A stretch of DNA of 64,000 nucleotides from Cerioporus squamosus. Taxonomy: Eukaryota; Basidiomycota; Agaricomycetes; Polyporales; Polyporaceae. Every line of letters begins with the position of its first letter. Positions within the stretch are counted from its first letter, which is position 1. A model generated the notes under the pieces. It saw only the letters and a program-made list of their open reading frames with translations. It was not told the DNA's origin and did not search any database. The DNA is taken from positions 171,170 to 235,169 of the forward strand of contig JABYQS010000047.1 in NCBI GenBank assembly GCA_022592435.1, given 5' to 3'. Of this stretch, positions 35,806 to 47,480 are shown one piece after another. A program made the position numbers and the translations under genes.

Positions 35806-36487
35806 GGGTCTGTGTGACCTGTGATGCGCCACATAGGATTGAATTCTACAGTATTTGATATCAAGATTATTGGGCAGAGTAGAGTCAAAGGTGACAATGA
35901 GCTGGGAGTACGATGGAGTGAGGTTGTTCATGAGAACAAGGATGATGTCTTCGTCCGTGACTGGGGCTCCAATCTCCTCAAGGCAGAAGGCGGTGTGACA
36001 GATGTCGGCAAGCCACGAGGTGATGGACTGGATGGGCTTCTTGGCCATGCGCCTGCAGAACGTGCGACAGCGAGCCAAGCGCATACCAAAACTGCGCGCC
36101 TGGTGCACCTTCCGGAGCTCGGTCCAGACAGTGACACAGTGTGGGCGTCGGAGCTGGTCATATGCGCGAACTGGCTGGGCTCGACATTTAGAATGAGCTC
36201 GGTGTGTGCCTCAGACTCCGGAGAGCTTTGTATGCCAGGCCCCGACAGCCTTCGTGTTGTCGGAGCTAGAGGGGTGCATCTCATTAGCGGAGCCTGGAGG
36301 TGACCTCAAAGAGGCTGTGGTGGACAAGAAGAGCCTCCATGGCTATGACCCACTTATGATAGTTAATGTTGTCATCGTTCAGCTTGCCAATGGTAGTTAA
36401 CGGGGAACGGGGAACGGGCTTGGGGGATGCGGTGCACTCCGTGTACAAGTCATTGTCATTGTCATTGTCATAGCACTTGATGTGCAT
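35806..36487 (-). pseudogene. Ty1/copia gag fragment
   Basis: The minus strand reads LNDDNINYHKWVIAMEALLV near 36370, LRKVHQARSFGMRL near 36095 (in adjacent frames), and SITSWLADICHTAFCLEEIG followed by VLMNNLTPSYSQLIVTFDST. This is the gag polyprotein domain of copia-type LTR retrotransposons (UBN2-like). Frames change between 36284 and 36108, no zinc knuckle, protease or polymerase follows, and no LTR pair was found. A dead fragment. Confidence 0.7.
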
Positions 36488-36489
36488 TC

Positions 36490-37560
36490 ACTGTGGTTTC
36501 GGCCCCACTAGGCAAGGAGACGCATTTGTGTTAAAACAAGCGAGGGCCGCGCAGTGTGGAAGAGAACAAAGTCGCATTTGGAGGGTGCAAACATGATATA
36601 TAGGTCATTTCAGGCTAAGCGACGGGTGCCTCGGCCCCGACATCAGAAAGCATGCCCGAAAAGTGCAACATGGAATTCATCAAGTTTTTCCTTACCATGT
36701 AGCCTTTCATCAAGATCAAAAGGCTTTGAATAGGGAGCCTTTTGAGGAAGATAGTTTGCAAAATGTAACTCAACCTTTTCAGCTATCGTAAACCATAAAT
36801 ATTGACATAAATCATATATGTGGACTATGATGTACAATATATGTACATAAAATTCCTTGGATGGAAATTCATGTCAATGATAAACTTTTATTTGAGCATA
36901 CCCAGGCTTTCACAGGTGTCCAAGTCAACCTTTATTAGCCTATAAACCCTGTATAACATATTGTCATATGGTAAAACATCAAACAGCAGAGTCATGACAT
37001 GAAAAAATTGATACCATGATCTTTACACTATTATCTCTTATGAAGAGAGATTTGCTCTGCAGCAACAAAAATACTAGTTATAATGCAGCCTTTTCTTGAC
37101 ACAAAATGGCCTACCGATGAGAGGATTATATTGGCAATTTGCAGGCAGAGTCTTAGTTGAACAAATTGATGTTTTCTGCCCAGATGCTAGTGTCCTTGAT
37201 CTCAAGAAATGTAGACTCTCTATGTGAGAGATAGTTGAGCAAGACGGACCCTTGAGGCATTGTTGTCTGTTCAGAGAAAATGTGCACCAATGCATTTTCT
37301 ATCAGAATTGATTGGGTATTGTGAAGACTTTAGTCACATATAGGAAGTTGAATTCTGGGGTCATAAATCTTTTACTGATCATTTGTATGGGATGATATGA
37401 GAAGTAATAGTAAACTCGGTCTAATTGTCTACAAGGAGGGCTCAAAGTTTTGCCTAGAGGAATTGTGAGAATATGTTAACATTTTGCTATGCCAAATTTG
37501 GCCTAGACATAGGCATACTAAATTTGTCCAATTTCAAAAAGTTCTGTACGGTCGAAAAGG
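36490..37560. other. AT-rich island without genes
   Basis: About 1.07 kb clearly richer in A+T than its surroundings (runs such as CATAAATATTGACATAAATC near 36793). One 64-codon minus-strand frame (36643-36837) is not recognised. It may be a decayed element or foreign insertion. Confidence 0.6.
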
Positions 37561-38605
37561 CTGAGTTCTTTGCAGTGCAGACCGTGAAACGCAGCAAGCA
37601 CGCGTCGGTGGCGTACCGAGTGGCGCACTGTGAGCACGAAACAACGGGGGCGGATGATCGAATGGCAACGGCGATCGGGCGACGGCGAGAGACGTGCAGG
37701 AGGAGGTGGCGGAGACGTCGACCTGCGCCGCCTACGTAAGAACTATGTACGCTCAGTGCGTCTCTTTCACTCTCAGGACGGAGGTCGGCCAGGACGCACA
37801 GTGACACATGGTCCAATGTCCATGGATCAGAGCGGACGTATCCAGCCGCGACCCTTGTTCCTGGACGCAGGACTAACACTACGCGTCGGGACCGACCCAC
37901 GCTACATCGCGGCTCTTCAGGTCGCCTCACGAATCACGAAGCAAAACGCGAAGACGCGTGCAGGCATCGATCGCGCAGTGGTTACGAAACGGGCTAGGCG
38001 GCGGTGAGAAGGTCGCCGACTGGTTCCCATTTGTTGGGATGGCCGAACAGCCGAAACGGGGTACCCCATCCGGGGCGTCATGAGATCGTGGTGGCGCCCC
38101 GCATTCGTCCCTGTTCGTCCTCCTCGACGAACCACATTGCGCGCGCCATGCGTTCTCCGTCCAGGCGGCGGGACTGCCGGGGCATGCTGGTCGTGCAAGC
38201 GACGGGGTGATCCCAGCGGTCGTGATGGTGAAGCCAGCGCGCAGCGCGAGAGATGCATGCGTTCCTTGGCTTCATCGTTCGCGGTGAGTCCTGTCCTGTC
38301 CGTGCACGAGAAGGGCTCGCATGACGGAGTGGTTGATGAATTCTCCACAGAGCATCAAAGGCATCAATCGTCGCGCTGCGCCCTCCCCACGAATCTGGGG
38401 GTGCGCGCCCGTGCCTGGGTCACCCGACCACACCTAGTCCGGTCCGCGTAGGGTCCGCAACAAGGTTGCATGTGCACCCACCTCTTGCGGCCGCTATAAG
38501 ATCTCGCGCGGCCGCTTCTCGTAGCCCCGGTTGTGGTCTCACCTCCGTGCTTCCCATCCACCTGCGATCCAGCTCTCGACAGCCCTCCCGGGACAAGTCT
38601 TCAAA
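37561..38605. other. Upstream region of the sugar transporter; no gene supported
   Basis: Several GC-rich frames occur on both strands (37630-38450) but without domains or clear splicing. Taken as promoter and intergenic DNA. Confidence 0.4.
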
Positions 38606-40712
38606 ATGGGCAAAGGCGTACGTTCTTGCTGCCGTGTTTCGCGAAGTGTACGCTTGTGCTGACACTTGGCACGTCAAACAGTACAGTGCTGCCATCGCAT
38701 CTAACCCGGTAAGTCTCCGACAGACAGATCGACCGCCACAAACCCCTGTCGCTGACCTCGCCCGTCCTTCCAGTACATCGTCGGTTCGTTCGCATGTATC
38801 GGCGGTGGCCTCTTCGGATTGGACATCTCGTCCATGTCCGGCGTCCTCTCCAATGACGCCTACAAGAACACCTTCGGCAACCCGGGCTCGAATGCCCAGG
38901 GCGCCATCGTCGCCGCCATGCCCGCCGGCTCCTTCGTCGGTGCCCTCGCCGTCTCCAAACTCGCCGATCTCCTCGGTCGCAAGTTGACGATCATCATCTC
39001 CGGCTGGATCTGGGTCATCGGCAGTATCCTCCAATGCGCCGCCGTGGTGAGTGCTCCTCCCCTTGCCCTCGCTCCAGGGTCTCGTACCCGTCGCGTCCAG
39101 ACGGTGTTCTCCCCGCATCCCCGCTCGGCCGATGTGGCAGGCGAGCCTCGAAGTCCGGAACCGCCGGGGCTGTTGATATGCCTAAACCATCTAGTCCCCG
39201 GATCTTCCCCACGTTCTCGTCCCGCCCCCATGGGCAGGCGACGTCATTCGCACGATTGAATCCGGGTCACCATGCGTTTCATGTTTTCATCTCCCCTCGC
39301 TCGAGCTGTTAGCTGACATGCCTCGGTCCCGCAGAATCGCGGCATGCTGGTTGTCGGGCGTATCGTCTCCGGTCTTTCCGTCGGTATCGCCTCGGCCATC
39401 GTCCCGCTCTACCAGTCTGAGATCACCGAGCCGCGCATCCGCGGTCGTCTCGTGTCGATGCAGCAATGGTCCATCACCTGGGGTATCCTCCTCCAGTACT
39501 TTGTCGAGTTCGGCTGCTCGTACATCGACGGCGACGCGTCTTTCCGTATTCCCTGGGGTCTCCAGATGATCCCCGCCATCATCCTCTCCGTCGGCATGCT
39601 CTTCTTCCCCGAGTCGCCCCGGTGGCTCGTCGACCACGACCGCGACGCCGAGGCGCTCCAGATCCTCGCCGACCTCCACGGCAAGGGCGACCCGAACGCG
39701 GAGCTCGTCCAGCTCGAGATCGCCGAGATCAAGGAGCAGGTCAACTTCGAGCGCACCGAGGGCGCCAAGTCGTATCTCGACCTCCTCAAGCCTGGCATCT
39801 TCCGCCGTGTCGGGCTCGGTGCTTCGCTCCAGATGTGGTCTCAGCTTTCGGGCATGAACATCATGATGTGCGTCGTCCCCTCTTTCTCTCTGCCTCCCGC
39901 GCAGAGCGTCCGAACTGACACGCGCGCGACAGGTACTACATCATCTACGTCTTCCAGGGCGCCGGTCTCACGGGCCGCCGCGGGAACCTCATCGCGGACT
40001 CGGTGCAGTACGTGCTGAACGTCGTGTTCACGATCCCGGCCATCATCTACATCGACAAGTGGGGCCGCCGCCCGATGCTCCTCGCCGGCACGCTCCTCAT
40101 GGGCTTCTGGCTCTTCCTCGTCGGCGGCCTGCAGGGCGGCTTCGGCGCGTGGGGCGAGGTCGACGGGGACCGCGTGTGGGTGATCACGGGGCACGACGGG
40201 ATCACGAAGGCAGTCATCGTGTTCTCGTACCTGTTCGTGTGCTCGTTCGCGATCACGATGGGCCCCGTGTCGTGGACGTACCCTGCGGAGATCTTCCCGA
40301 TGCGCGTGCGCGCGAAGGCGGTGTCGGTGTCGACGGCGGCGAACTGGGTGTTCAACTTTGCGCTCGCGTGGGCGGTGCCGCCGGGGCTGTCGAACATCGC
40401 GTGGAAGACGTACTTTATCTTCGGGACGTTCAACTTTGCGGCGTTCATCCACATCTTCTTCATGTTCCCCGAGACGGCGGGCAGGACGCTCGAGGAGATC
40501 GAGGAGGTGTTCGCGCAGGGACATATGTTCACCGCTTGGAAGATCAAGCGCGATATCGGGAAGAAGAGCCTCGAGCAGGTCAAGGCCGATGCGAAGGTGC
40601 GTTCCGCTGTTGCTGTGATGCCCTTTGTGTGCCCATCGCTGACTTGGTCTCCGTTCTGCAGCACCACGAGGTCCACGAAGTCGAGAGCCACGACGAGAAG
40701 TCTGCGGCTTGA
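38606..40712 (+). CDS. MFS sugar (hexose) transporter
   Basis: Six exons in phase: 38606-38617, 38682-38708, 38774-39046, 39335-39867, 39933-40596 and 40662-40712, giving 519 residues, the usual length. It is a 12-helix plasma-membrane transporter of the sugar porter family, expected to move hexoses by proton symport or facilitated diffusion. Family motifs are present: GLFGLDISSMSG in helix 1, LADLLGRK after helix 2, GRIVSGLSVGIASAIVPLYQ, PESPRWL before the central loop, QLSGMN in helix 7, DKWGRRPMLLAG, and PETAGRTLEEIEEVF at the end of helix 12. The acidic, His-rich tail is typical. The tiny first exons (12 and 27 nt) and the 288-nt third intron are notable. Codons are strongly C/G-ending, as in highly expressed genes. 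Confidence 0.95.
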
Positions 40713-41016
40713 GTGCCCGGCTCGTCTGCGCTCGTCTCTCGTCTGCATGTTCGCTCCTCTCCTCACGTCTTCCTCTGCACAGTCTCGTCTGTCCCCGCTA
40801 TGCTACCACCACCACCAACATTGTCTCGTGTCTCACTCAGTACAGCTAGCCTACGCTGCTACTTCTCCCAGTCGCGCTCGCGCTGTCGTTGTCCACTCGA
40901 TCCATTGTCTCGCTATAGTCGTACGTAGTCACCAGCCGTCGCGGCCCTCACGAGCCCTCGGTTGTCCCTTCTTAATGACGCATCATGACTGATTCGGCGC
41001 ATGTATTAGTACTGTA

Positions 41017-42035
41017 TCAATGTCTTTCTTGCCCCTCGAGCTCGCCGGAACGTCCTGTGTCGTTGATGTCGGAGTGTCCGCGCGCGGCTTCGCAGTTCTC
41101 AGGCAAGACTGACTTGCCCGTGCCGTCGAGCCGGCCCCACTCGCAGTGGGTGGGTGCGTACGGGTCCCAGACTGCGGGGAGCTGCGCCGGGATCGCATCT
41201 CGGATCTCTGGGGAAGTCTTGAAGTCAGATGGCTCCGGCGAGTACAGCATCCCGCGAGAAGTAAGCTCGACTGAATTGATGGAGAATGAAGAAGGCTCCG
41301 GGAGCGTTCGAGGCGTGTACATACGTTTTATATTCCTGGCGTTCAGGTTTGAGTTCGAGGGTGACGTTCGTGAATCATGACTAACGTCTACGTACCGGTG
41401 TACATGTCAATGTTGCGGCGGCGGCGGAGTATTCAGGCAGGACATCGGACAGCCGTGGGACGCGAGCTTGCGTTTGGGGAGTATGCAGTGTGTGGGAGGG
41501 CGGCGGTGGGCGGTCGGGTCATGGTGTGTGGAATGACGAAGGACTTCTCTGGTCGCCGGCGTACCCTCAGCCTGAGCTGGGAATGTGCGCCTTCAAGAAT
41601 GGCGTCACTGCGTTTCTGGGTGGGTGTCCGACAGCATGACAGGCAAATACGTTTGAGGGATTCCCAGACGTGTGCGCGCCGGTGGAGCTTGTAGCCTGCG
41701 GAGACTGTGTCCCTGTGGTTAAGATCCTGATCATAGCCCGGCCATCGCGTGATGTAATCCCCACCTGAATACCTGAGGCCTGAGGTCAGACCAGGGCGGA
41801 GTAAGTAGCTGTAGCAACTCACATGGGCCGTAGATTACTTGGTAAAACCAGTCACCCGTGGCGGGACGATTCGGAGGACCAATGGGAACTTGAAGCAGTC
41901 CCGGCGGGCCAACTCTCGGAGGTAAGTGACTAAGTATGAGAGCGGCGACGAGTTAGTGACGGAAACGCATACGGTCGAGCAACCTACAGGGCTTGTTTTT
42001 GGGCTTTCTGGTGCATGTACAACGGGAAATATCAT
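41017..42035 (-). CDS. Multi-exon gene, unrecognised
   Basis: On the minus strand a chain reads VGPPGLLQVPIGPPNRP, GDWFYQVIYGP, then over a GTGAGT...TTCAG intron (about 41767-41821) CGDYITRWPGYDQDLNHRDT and HRRAHVWESLKRICLS. The last exon reads SPEIRDAIPAQLPAVWDPYA and WGRLDGTGKSVLPENCEAAR to the stop at 41017. These look like well-conserved protein. The first exon near 42035 (MIFPVVHAPESPKT) and the join between the middle and last exon (41330-41560) are not phase-resolved. I do not recognise the family; no membrane segments are seen. Confidence 0.5.
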
Positions 42036-42231
42036 CGCGGACTTACAAGTAGGCTAGTCGTACGTGCAGAGTCTTTGTCGCCGGTCGGCGCCGCGTTGCA
42101 GCCTGCCGCGGTCACGTGTGCACCACGACGCGCCAGCGCGCGCGTCGCGTCGCGAGCTTGATCTGCGACCACGACGTCGAGCTTGTCCCTCCTCCAACTG
42201 CGCCCTCTGAATTCTCTCCCCTTTTACCGCG

Positions 42232-42975
42232 ATGTCTCGCAAAGCTGGAAACTCTCGACTGGGCCGGTCTCAGCAACATACACAGCCAGCCTGCAGAGCC
42301 GACCAATACTTCATGCAGGCCCTACCAGGTTGGAAGCCGAGCGGCGAGGAGGGTCTGAACTCGCTCATGAAGCTGTGTGGAGCCGATACCCCGGAGAAGC
42401 GAGAGGCATGCTTGAAGGCTTAAAATGAGCTGACGGAGCAGAACCTTCAGAGACGCGGCCTGCTCATCATCGGGGTAAGTCATGCAACCGTGCTCTTCCT
42501 CGTCTTGTCCGACGGGTCCCTGCAGATGAAGCCGCAACCAGGCGATCCGAACGTTTATCACGTCCACATCCCCGACTCTGCTCTCGCGATACGTATGTGG
42601 GAGGGTGGCATGGGTCCGTACGGCCAGTTCTGCCTCGACTTCTACGACGTCGAGCGCAAGGCATCCGTCAACCTCCCGCGCGGGTACTCGCTGCATCCCG
42701 CGGCGGTCCCCTCCGTCGCCACCGGCCCTGGATATCCCCCGCCTGGTTTCCCAATGGCGTTGAACCCGCCCACCTTTGCGCCGATGGCCGGCCCGCTCCG
42801 GTCGTGGGAGCGCAATATGGGAATGCGGACGATCCCCGAGGGAGAGGAGAAGTGGATGGTTCCTGAGGGCATGTACGTCACGCTCAAGCGAGACGGGCTG
42901 CCGGATATGACTTTCCAAACACCTACGAGGCGACCTGCGTTTGTTGCCCTGCAGCCTCAGCTGGGACCTATGTGA
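42232..42975 (+). pseudogene. Gene with in-frame TAA, unrecognised family
   Basis: From ATG 42232 the frame reads MSRKAGNSRLGRSQQH to EKREACLKA, meets TAA at 42421-42423, then continues open as NELTEQNLQRRGLLIIG to a normal intron (42475-42525, GTAAGT...TGCAG) that joins in the same phase to MKPQPGDPNVYHVHIPDSAL and on to TGA at 42975 (exon 2 is 450 nt). No alternative intron removes the TAA in frame. The downstream part (WEGGMGPYGQFCLDFYDVER; a Pro-rich stretch) looks like a folded domain of unknown function. Either the gene is dead, the base is an assembly error, or the stop is read through. Translation could also restart at Met 42526. Confidence 0.5.
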
Positions 42976-43269
42976 TCCGCCAGTCCTCGTTTGTCGTTGT
43001 TGTCTGGCGTGTTTTCAGTGTACGATACTTTGGCATCATCTCGACTCCATCTTCGCAATCCCCTGACCGTGTCTCCGCGTCTTGTTTCGATGCTCGTCCC
43101 TCTTGACATTCGGGCCACTCTGTCGGAAGTCCCTGGTGCTGTCGCAGCAAGTGTGGCAGCTTGGAAATACTCATTTGGATATTGTAGGTGTCGCTTCGGA
43201 CAAAAACATACGTCCGAGTGCTCAAGGCTTCACTGCCTGGATTGCCCTCAGGCGTTCTCGGTTTTCCTC

Positions 43270-43961
43270 CCCTAGATCATCGATGTATTTCTGGAAGCCC
43301 CGGAAACGTCGCCCAGGGGCCAGGTCTCCACCAGCATTTTGAATTGCGTGGGCAACTTCTGTGGAGTACGCACACTCGGCACCGCACGCGTCGCTGCCAG
43401 AGCTCGTCGCTCAAAGACGGGTTCAGGACTTCTCCGGGCAGGTACGTGTCCCTCACGTCTTGCGGAACGCCCCTGACGCAACCGTTGTACCCCCACATTG
43501 CAACCCGGGTAGGGGCCTTCAGTTCGCCAGGCCCGTCCTGGCACGGGCACACGTCTTCGAGTGCCTCGCCGGCGTCGCCGCTTCGGGAGTTCGCTCTTCA
43601 GCACGAGGACCCGCTCTACGTCCGCGTCACCCGGCTTTCCCTGCGTCGCGCATTGCTGCTCAGGGTGTCCACTGTTGAGCTCGTCGGGGTGTGCACGGAG
43701 GAACAGTCAGAACGAGCTAATGTGAGGGCTCTCCCGGGCGCCGAAGGCGCGGACTGCGTGACGTTTTCGCGCGCACTCAAGTCCGGAGCGGGACTCTTCT
43801 GCTTCCTCGTGCTTGTGCAGGTGCTCCTGGACAGTCGGGTGCAGTTGGAGAGACATTTTGTCTATGAGAGAGGCTACGTCATATTTGTCGTCGACGCGGA
43901 TCAGCGCAGCGGCGAGGGAGAACGTACGTTGCCGCGTATGAGCGGCCGCACGTCCAGGTGA
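43270..43961 (-). pseudogene. BTB-family relic
   Basis: The minus strand reads FSLAAALIRVDDKYDVASLI, the same motif as FPSIAALIRFGDKYDVHNIV in the intact gene next door (44254-45557). Further on, HISSF, then TGA at 43707-43709, then LFLRAHPDELNSGH and ERVLVLKSELPKRR match ISFMLFLCTQLTEAQIRN and ERVLALRAELQRRG of that gene. A last segment, VRDTYLPGEVLNP to ATFPGLPEI, matches its C-terminus. The N-terminal BTB core is missing, and frames shift. A degraded tandem copy. Confidence 0.7.
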
Positions 43962-44253
43962 GCATATGCATGTCAGAGAACGACGTCGGAGGACGAGTAG
44001 CCCTCGATGCTAGTGTGCTGTATCCCTCATTGCTGAGCGCATGAGAAAGAGGCAGAGACTGTTAAGGATGATGCCAGCATAAGTAGAAGAGGTCGCTCAA
44101 GTTTCTGGCGGAGCCCGAGCACACTGTGCAGTGTCGAAATCGGAGTCTGATCAAGGAGGTCGATCCCTCCCTGCCTATTAATGTAGCTAGGCAAGGAAGG
44201 GACCATGGGACAGGAAGACACGCGGGCAGACTGATCGGACTCAGACACCGAGT

Positions 44254-45557
44254 TCAACAATCTTCATAAGACAAAGTGCGTATCTCGAGGGCACAGCAAG
44301 TAGTACGGTGCCGGTCCAATTTATGATGAGAGAGTAGCGAGCGAGCTACATAGGTATTAAGTACACTGTTGTTGACATATCCACTGACAATCGCGTTACA
44401 TGTATCAACGTCGACATTGTATGAGCATTTACTGCTCCTCCACTCCGAATCCAGCATGGCAGCAAGCACCGGTAGCGAACGCCAAGTCTCCTCCTGCATG
44501 ACAGCTTGCTTCTCTATAGATCGCTTACAGAGGCTACACGCTGAAAGGAGGTTCGACTCCGACAACAGACCGCCTATGTCCTCAAGCAACCACCGGCGAA
44601 ACAGATCACCTTTCAAGAACGCGTCCTCCAGGTACACCGGTAAGCGTTCGGCGAGCTGCTCGTACACCCACTTGCATGTCGACAGTCTGCACTTTCTCGA
44701 AGGCCTCTTGATTTCATTCAGAGGCTGCGCTCCGCGCCGCTGGAGCTCGGCTCTGAGCGCGAGAACCCGCTCCATGTCTCCGTCGCTGAGCCTCTCCAGC
44801 GTGAAGTCTGCTCGCGCGGTCCCGTTGCGAATCTGAGCCTCCGTAAGCTGCGTACAGAGGAAGAGCATGAAGGAGATGATGCGACGGTTTTCGGGACCAA
44901 GGTCGATCAGGCGGAAGACATTGAGGGCTTCCAGAGCATGATATGGGGCGAATTCGATAGTACCGCGGTATGAGTTCGCCCGCTCGTAGTCGCGGAAGGT
45001 CGTGGGGACCATGCGGATGAGATGAGGCTTGCACTCCTCCACGATGTTGTGCACGTCGTACTTGTCGCCGAAGCGGATCAGCGCAGCAATGCTGGGGAAG
45101 CTAGGGCTCAGTGAGCGGCTGGACGGGGCAACATGAGCAGATTCCGGCGGAAGAAAATTTGATAGACGACGTACCGCTGACCATACATGACCAACTTGAG
45201 GAGCTGTCGGATGTCGTACGCGCTGTCTCTGAGGGGGATGACGGGGCACCCCTCCATTCTCTCTTCGTCGTCGACGTCATGGGGAGGGGAAGGCTCTTGA
45301 GCCGATTGAAACATGTCGGCGAAGACCTTCGAGTGCAGAGCGAGCACGCCCTTGTGCACTCGGAAAGCGACAGGGAGCCACGCTGTGACCAGGACTATGT
45401 TCCCGTCGAAGAACCAGAATGTCGGGTCCCTACGGTCCTTGTCGGCAGAAGTGTCCTCGTCGGCGAAGGTGTACTCGTCGGCGAAGGTGTCCTTGTCGGC
45501 GAAGGTGTCTGTCGTCGCCATAGTGCTGTCGGTGCGGACTTGACGTAGGTCGACCAT
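44254..45557 (-). CDS. BTB/POZ domain protein (WFFDG type), copy 1
   Basis: Two main exons, 45557-45175 and 45100-44254, joined over a GTACGT...CCTAG intron (45101-45174). Start choices are 45557 (MVDLRQVRTDS) or 45521 (MATTDTF). A repeated hexapeptide of the TFADKD type (four units, 45435-45508) precedes the BTB entry motif RDPTFWFFDGNIV. The BTB core is FRVHKGVLALHSKVFADMF, and the C-terminal part is helical (IISFMLFLCTQL, MERVLALRAELQRRG, a Cys-containing LLSACSLCKRS segment). Such proteins are presumed interaction adaptors; target unknown. A TATATA element lies near 45787. The gene at 53732 is an inverted paralogue, and 43270-43961 is a dead copy. Confidence 0.8.
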
Positions 45558-46171
45558 GCTCGATGCTCGAATTGCGTGTGGGAGAAAATGGTGCGCTGTA
45601 GGCGTCGACGGAGTCAGACGATCTGGCAAATCTTCCGTCAGCGTGGACTGGATAGCAGTAAGTATGCAGTCATAGACATGTACCGACCTAGTAGCGGATG
45701 GCGGATCGGCGGTGGTGGTGGACATCAAGACGTGTGGGACGGTCAGGAGGGCGGGTTGAGTGCGGGCGTACACGATGCAGCTGCGTATATACGTGTAACG
45801 GTGAACTCGAGAAGTCGAGAAGGCGTCACACATGTCGCACGACGTGACTGCAGCTACTGCACCATACCGCTGCTTGGTATCAGAGTCCTGCCTACCTAGA
45901 GGAGATATCTGCATAGGCTAGGTGTGGAACTTGAGATTCTTTCCGTCTCATTCATATATAGTTCTCGTCAAATTTGGTACAACCTGCCTCGTCGTTTAGG
46001 CAGGGCATATCCGGTCAGGCTCGTTACCTCTCGGGTGTCAGGTTGATAATCACTTGCGTCAATCCCTAGTCCAGTTAGCATGTGAAGCATACTTACTCGA
46101 CCAAAGCTGAGCCCTACGCACCTCGCGAGCATAAAACCGACCGATATTGCACGTCAGCCGACAGGACTGCA

Positions 46172-47480
46172 TCATGCAGTCGTGTACGCAGGCGGCGGAA
46201 CATCCAAGCACGGATCGTCGTCATGTATCCTCATCCCGGAGTCAATCTCGCCCCGACCGCCCGAGGAAACATAACTGGTAGGACCCCCTGTTGGGTGTCG
46301 TCGGAGGAGCGTAGGCAGTCTCAAGGGGGTCCTGCTTGTTCCTAGCTCGACGGGTGCGTACAATACTGTCCGCCCACCCTCGGTCGAGAGCAAGAGTGGC
46401 GTTGCACCAAGAATCTGAGGTGTCCGGTACTCAGCCGCGGCCTCGGGCGATTCCCGCGGTCGAACTGGAGCACCCGTATGTGTCTGCGGACGCGGAGAGG
46501 GAGATGAATCCGGTAGAGCAGCATGTTCTTCAAATTGACCGCCGAGAGTGTGACCCGAAAGCGGATCGTCCGCCGGCTTTGGGGGAACTGGCTCCGGGGA
46601 GGAGGAGAGGGAGGAGGAGGAGGAGGAGGAGGCGACCGCCCTGTTTGACGTGCGGAGCGTGGGTTCGTAATAGTCGCAGTAGTCTTCTGAAGCCACAGTA
46701 GTAACAGACGCAGGTCGGGGACTGACCAGCGAGACGCGACGAGCAAGCGGGTCTATCTCCTGTATAGCGGACCATGATTCGCCTGAGAAAGAGTGTGAGC
46801 GATCCTGTATGAACGATTTTCGGACCAATGACACTGACCGTTGCGGCGCAGTCTTGAGCGTCGACGCCGCAGGAAGCAGAGCGCGACCACGATCAGCACC
46901 AGTACTAGGCCACCACATACGCCGCCGACAATCACAGGCACATGCATGCTTCGAGAAGGGGAAGGTGAAGATGCTGATGTGGAGGATGCGGACGACCCAG
47001 TCCCCTGAACGACCACGGAGGACACGACGACTGAGACGCTCAGGCTGCGTATGACAACCTCGGTTCTCGTCTCGACCACCGTGTATTGAGAGGATGCGAA
47101 AGCCGACCACCTGTCCGAGATGATCTCGGTTTCCGTTACGGTCTGCGTCTCCGTCGTGGCCATATCGTTTTGGCGGGCTGCGAAGAGGATGCTTGATGGC
47201 AAGTCGGCCAAGACTTGATAAGAGGACGACGGCCTAGGTTCCGAGGCGGTCACTCCTGAGGGATGGCCTGCCAGTGGGGCGCCTTCTGCGATAGTGTAGG
47301 TCGTCGGCCTGGCTGCGAAGCTGTTTGAGATGGTAGGCACACGCGCGTTGGTCGCTGAACGACGACGTATCAGCCGCGTCGATGTATCGGGTAGCCTATC
47401 CAACCACCGAGCGCACCTTCAACTGGGGATGTTGGGAGCGCTGGTATGACGGTCCCCGTCTGGCCTGCGCGTGAAGGAAC
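46172..47480 (-). CDS. Single-pass membrane protein with long cytosolic tail
   Basis: Minus-strand exons join in phase over introns at about 47346-47400 (GTGGTT...TTCAG) and at 46783-46838 (GTCAGT...TCTCAG, 56 nt). An extracellular Ser/Thr-rich part (TETQTVTETEIISD, VVSSVVVQGTGSSASSTSAS) precedes one membrane helix, VIVGGVCGGLVLVLIVVAL, with a positive stop-transfer FLRRRRSRLRR. The tail is about 210 residues of low complexity and ends DDDPCLDVPPPAYTTA, containing a PPPAY motif that could bind WW domains. This architecture is common in Agaricomycetes (Mid2-like surface proteins); sensing at the wall is a guess. The exon with the start and signal peptide lies upstream of 47480 and is not resolved. 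Confidence 0.65.

Noticed and set aside
39841..40766. Long minus-strand frames over the sugar transporter
   Set aside because: Antisense shadows caused by the strong C/G third-position bias of the real gene.
43188..43961. 257-codon plus-strand frame
   Set aside because: It is antisense to the BTB relic, whose family motifs are clear on the minus strand.
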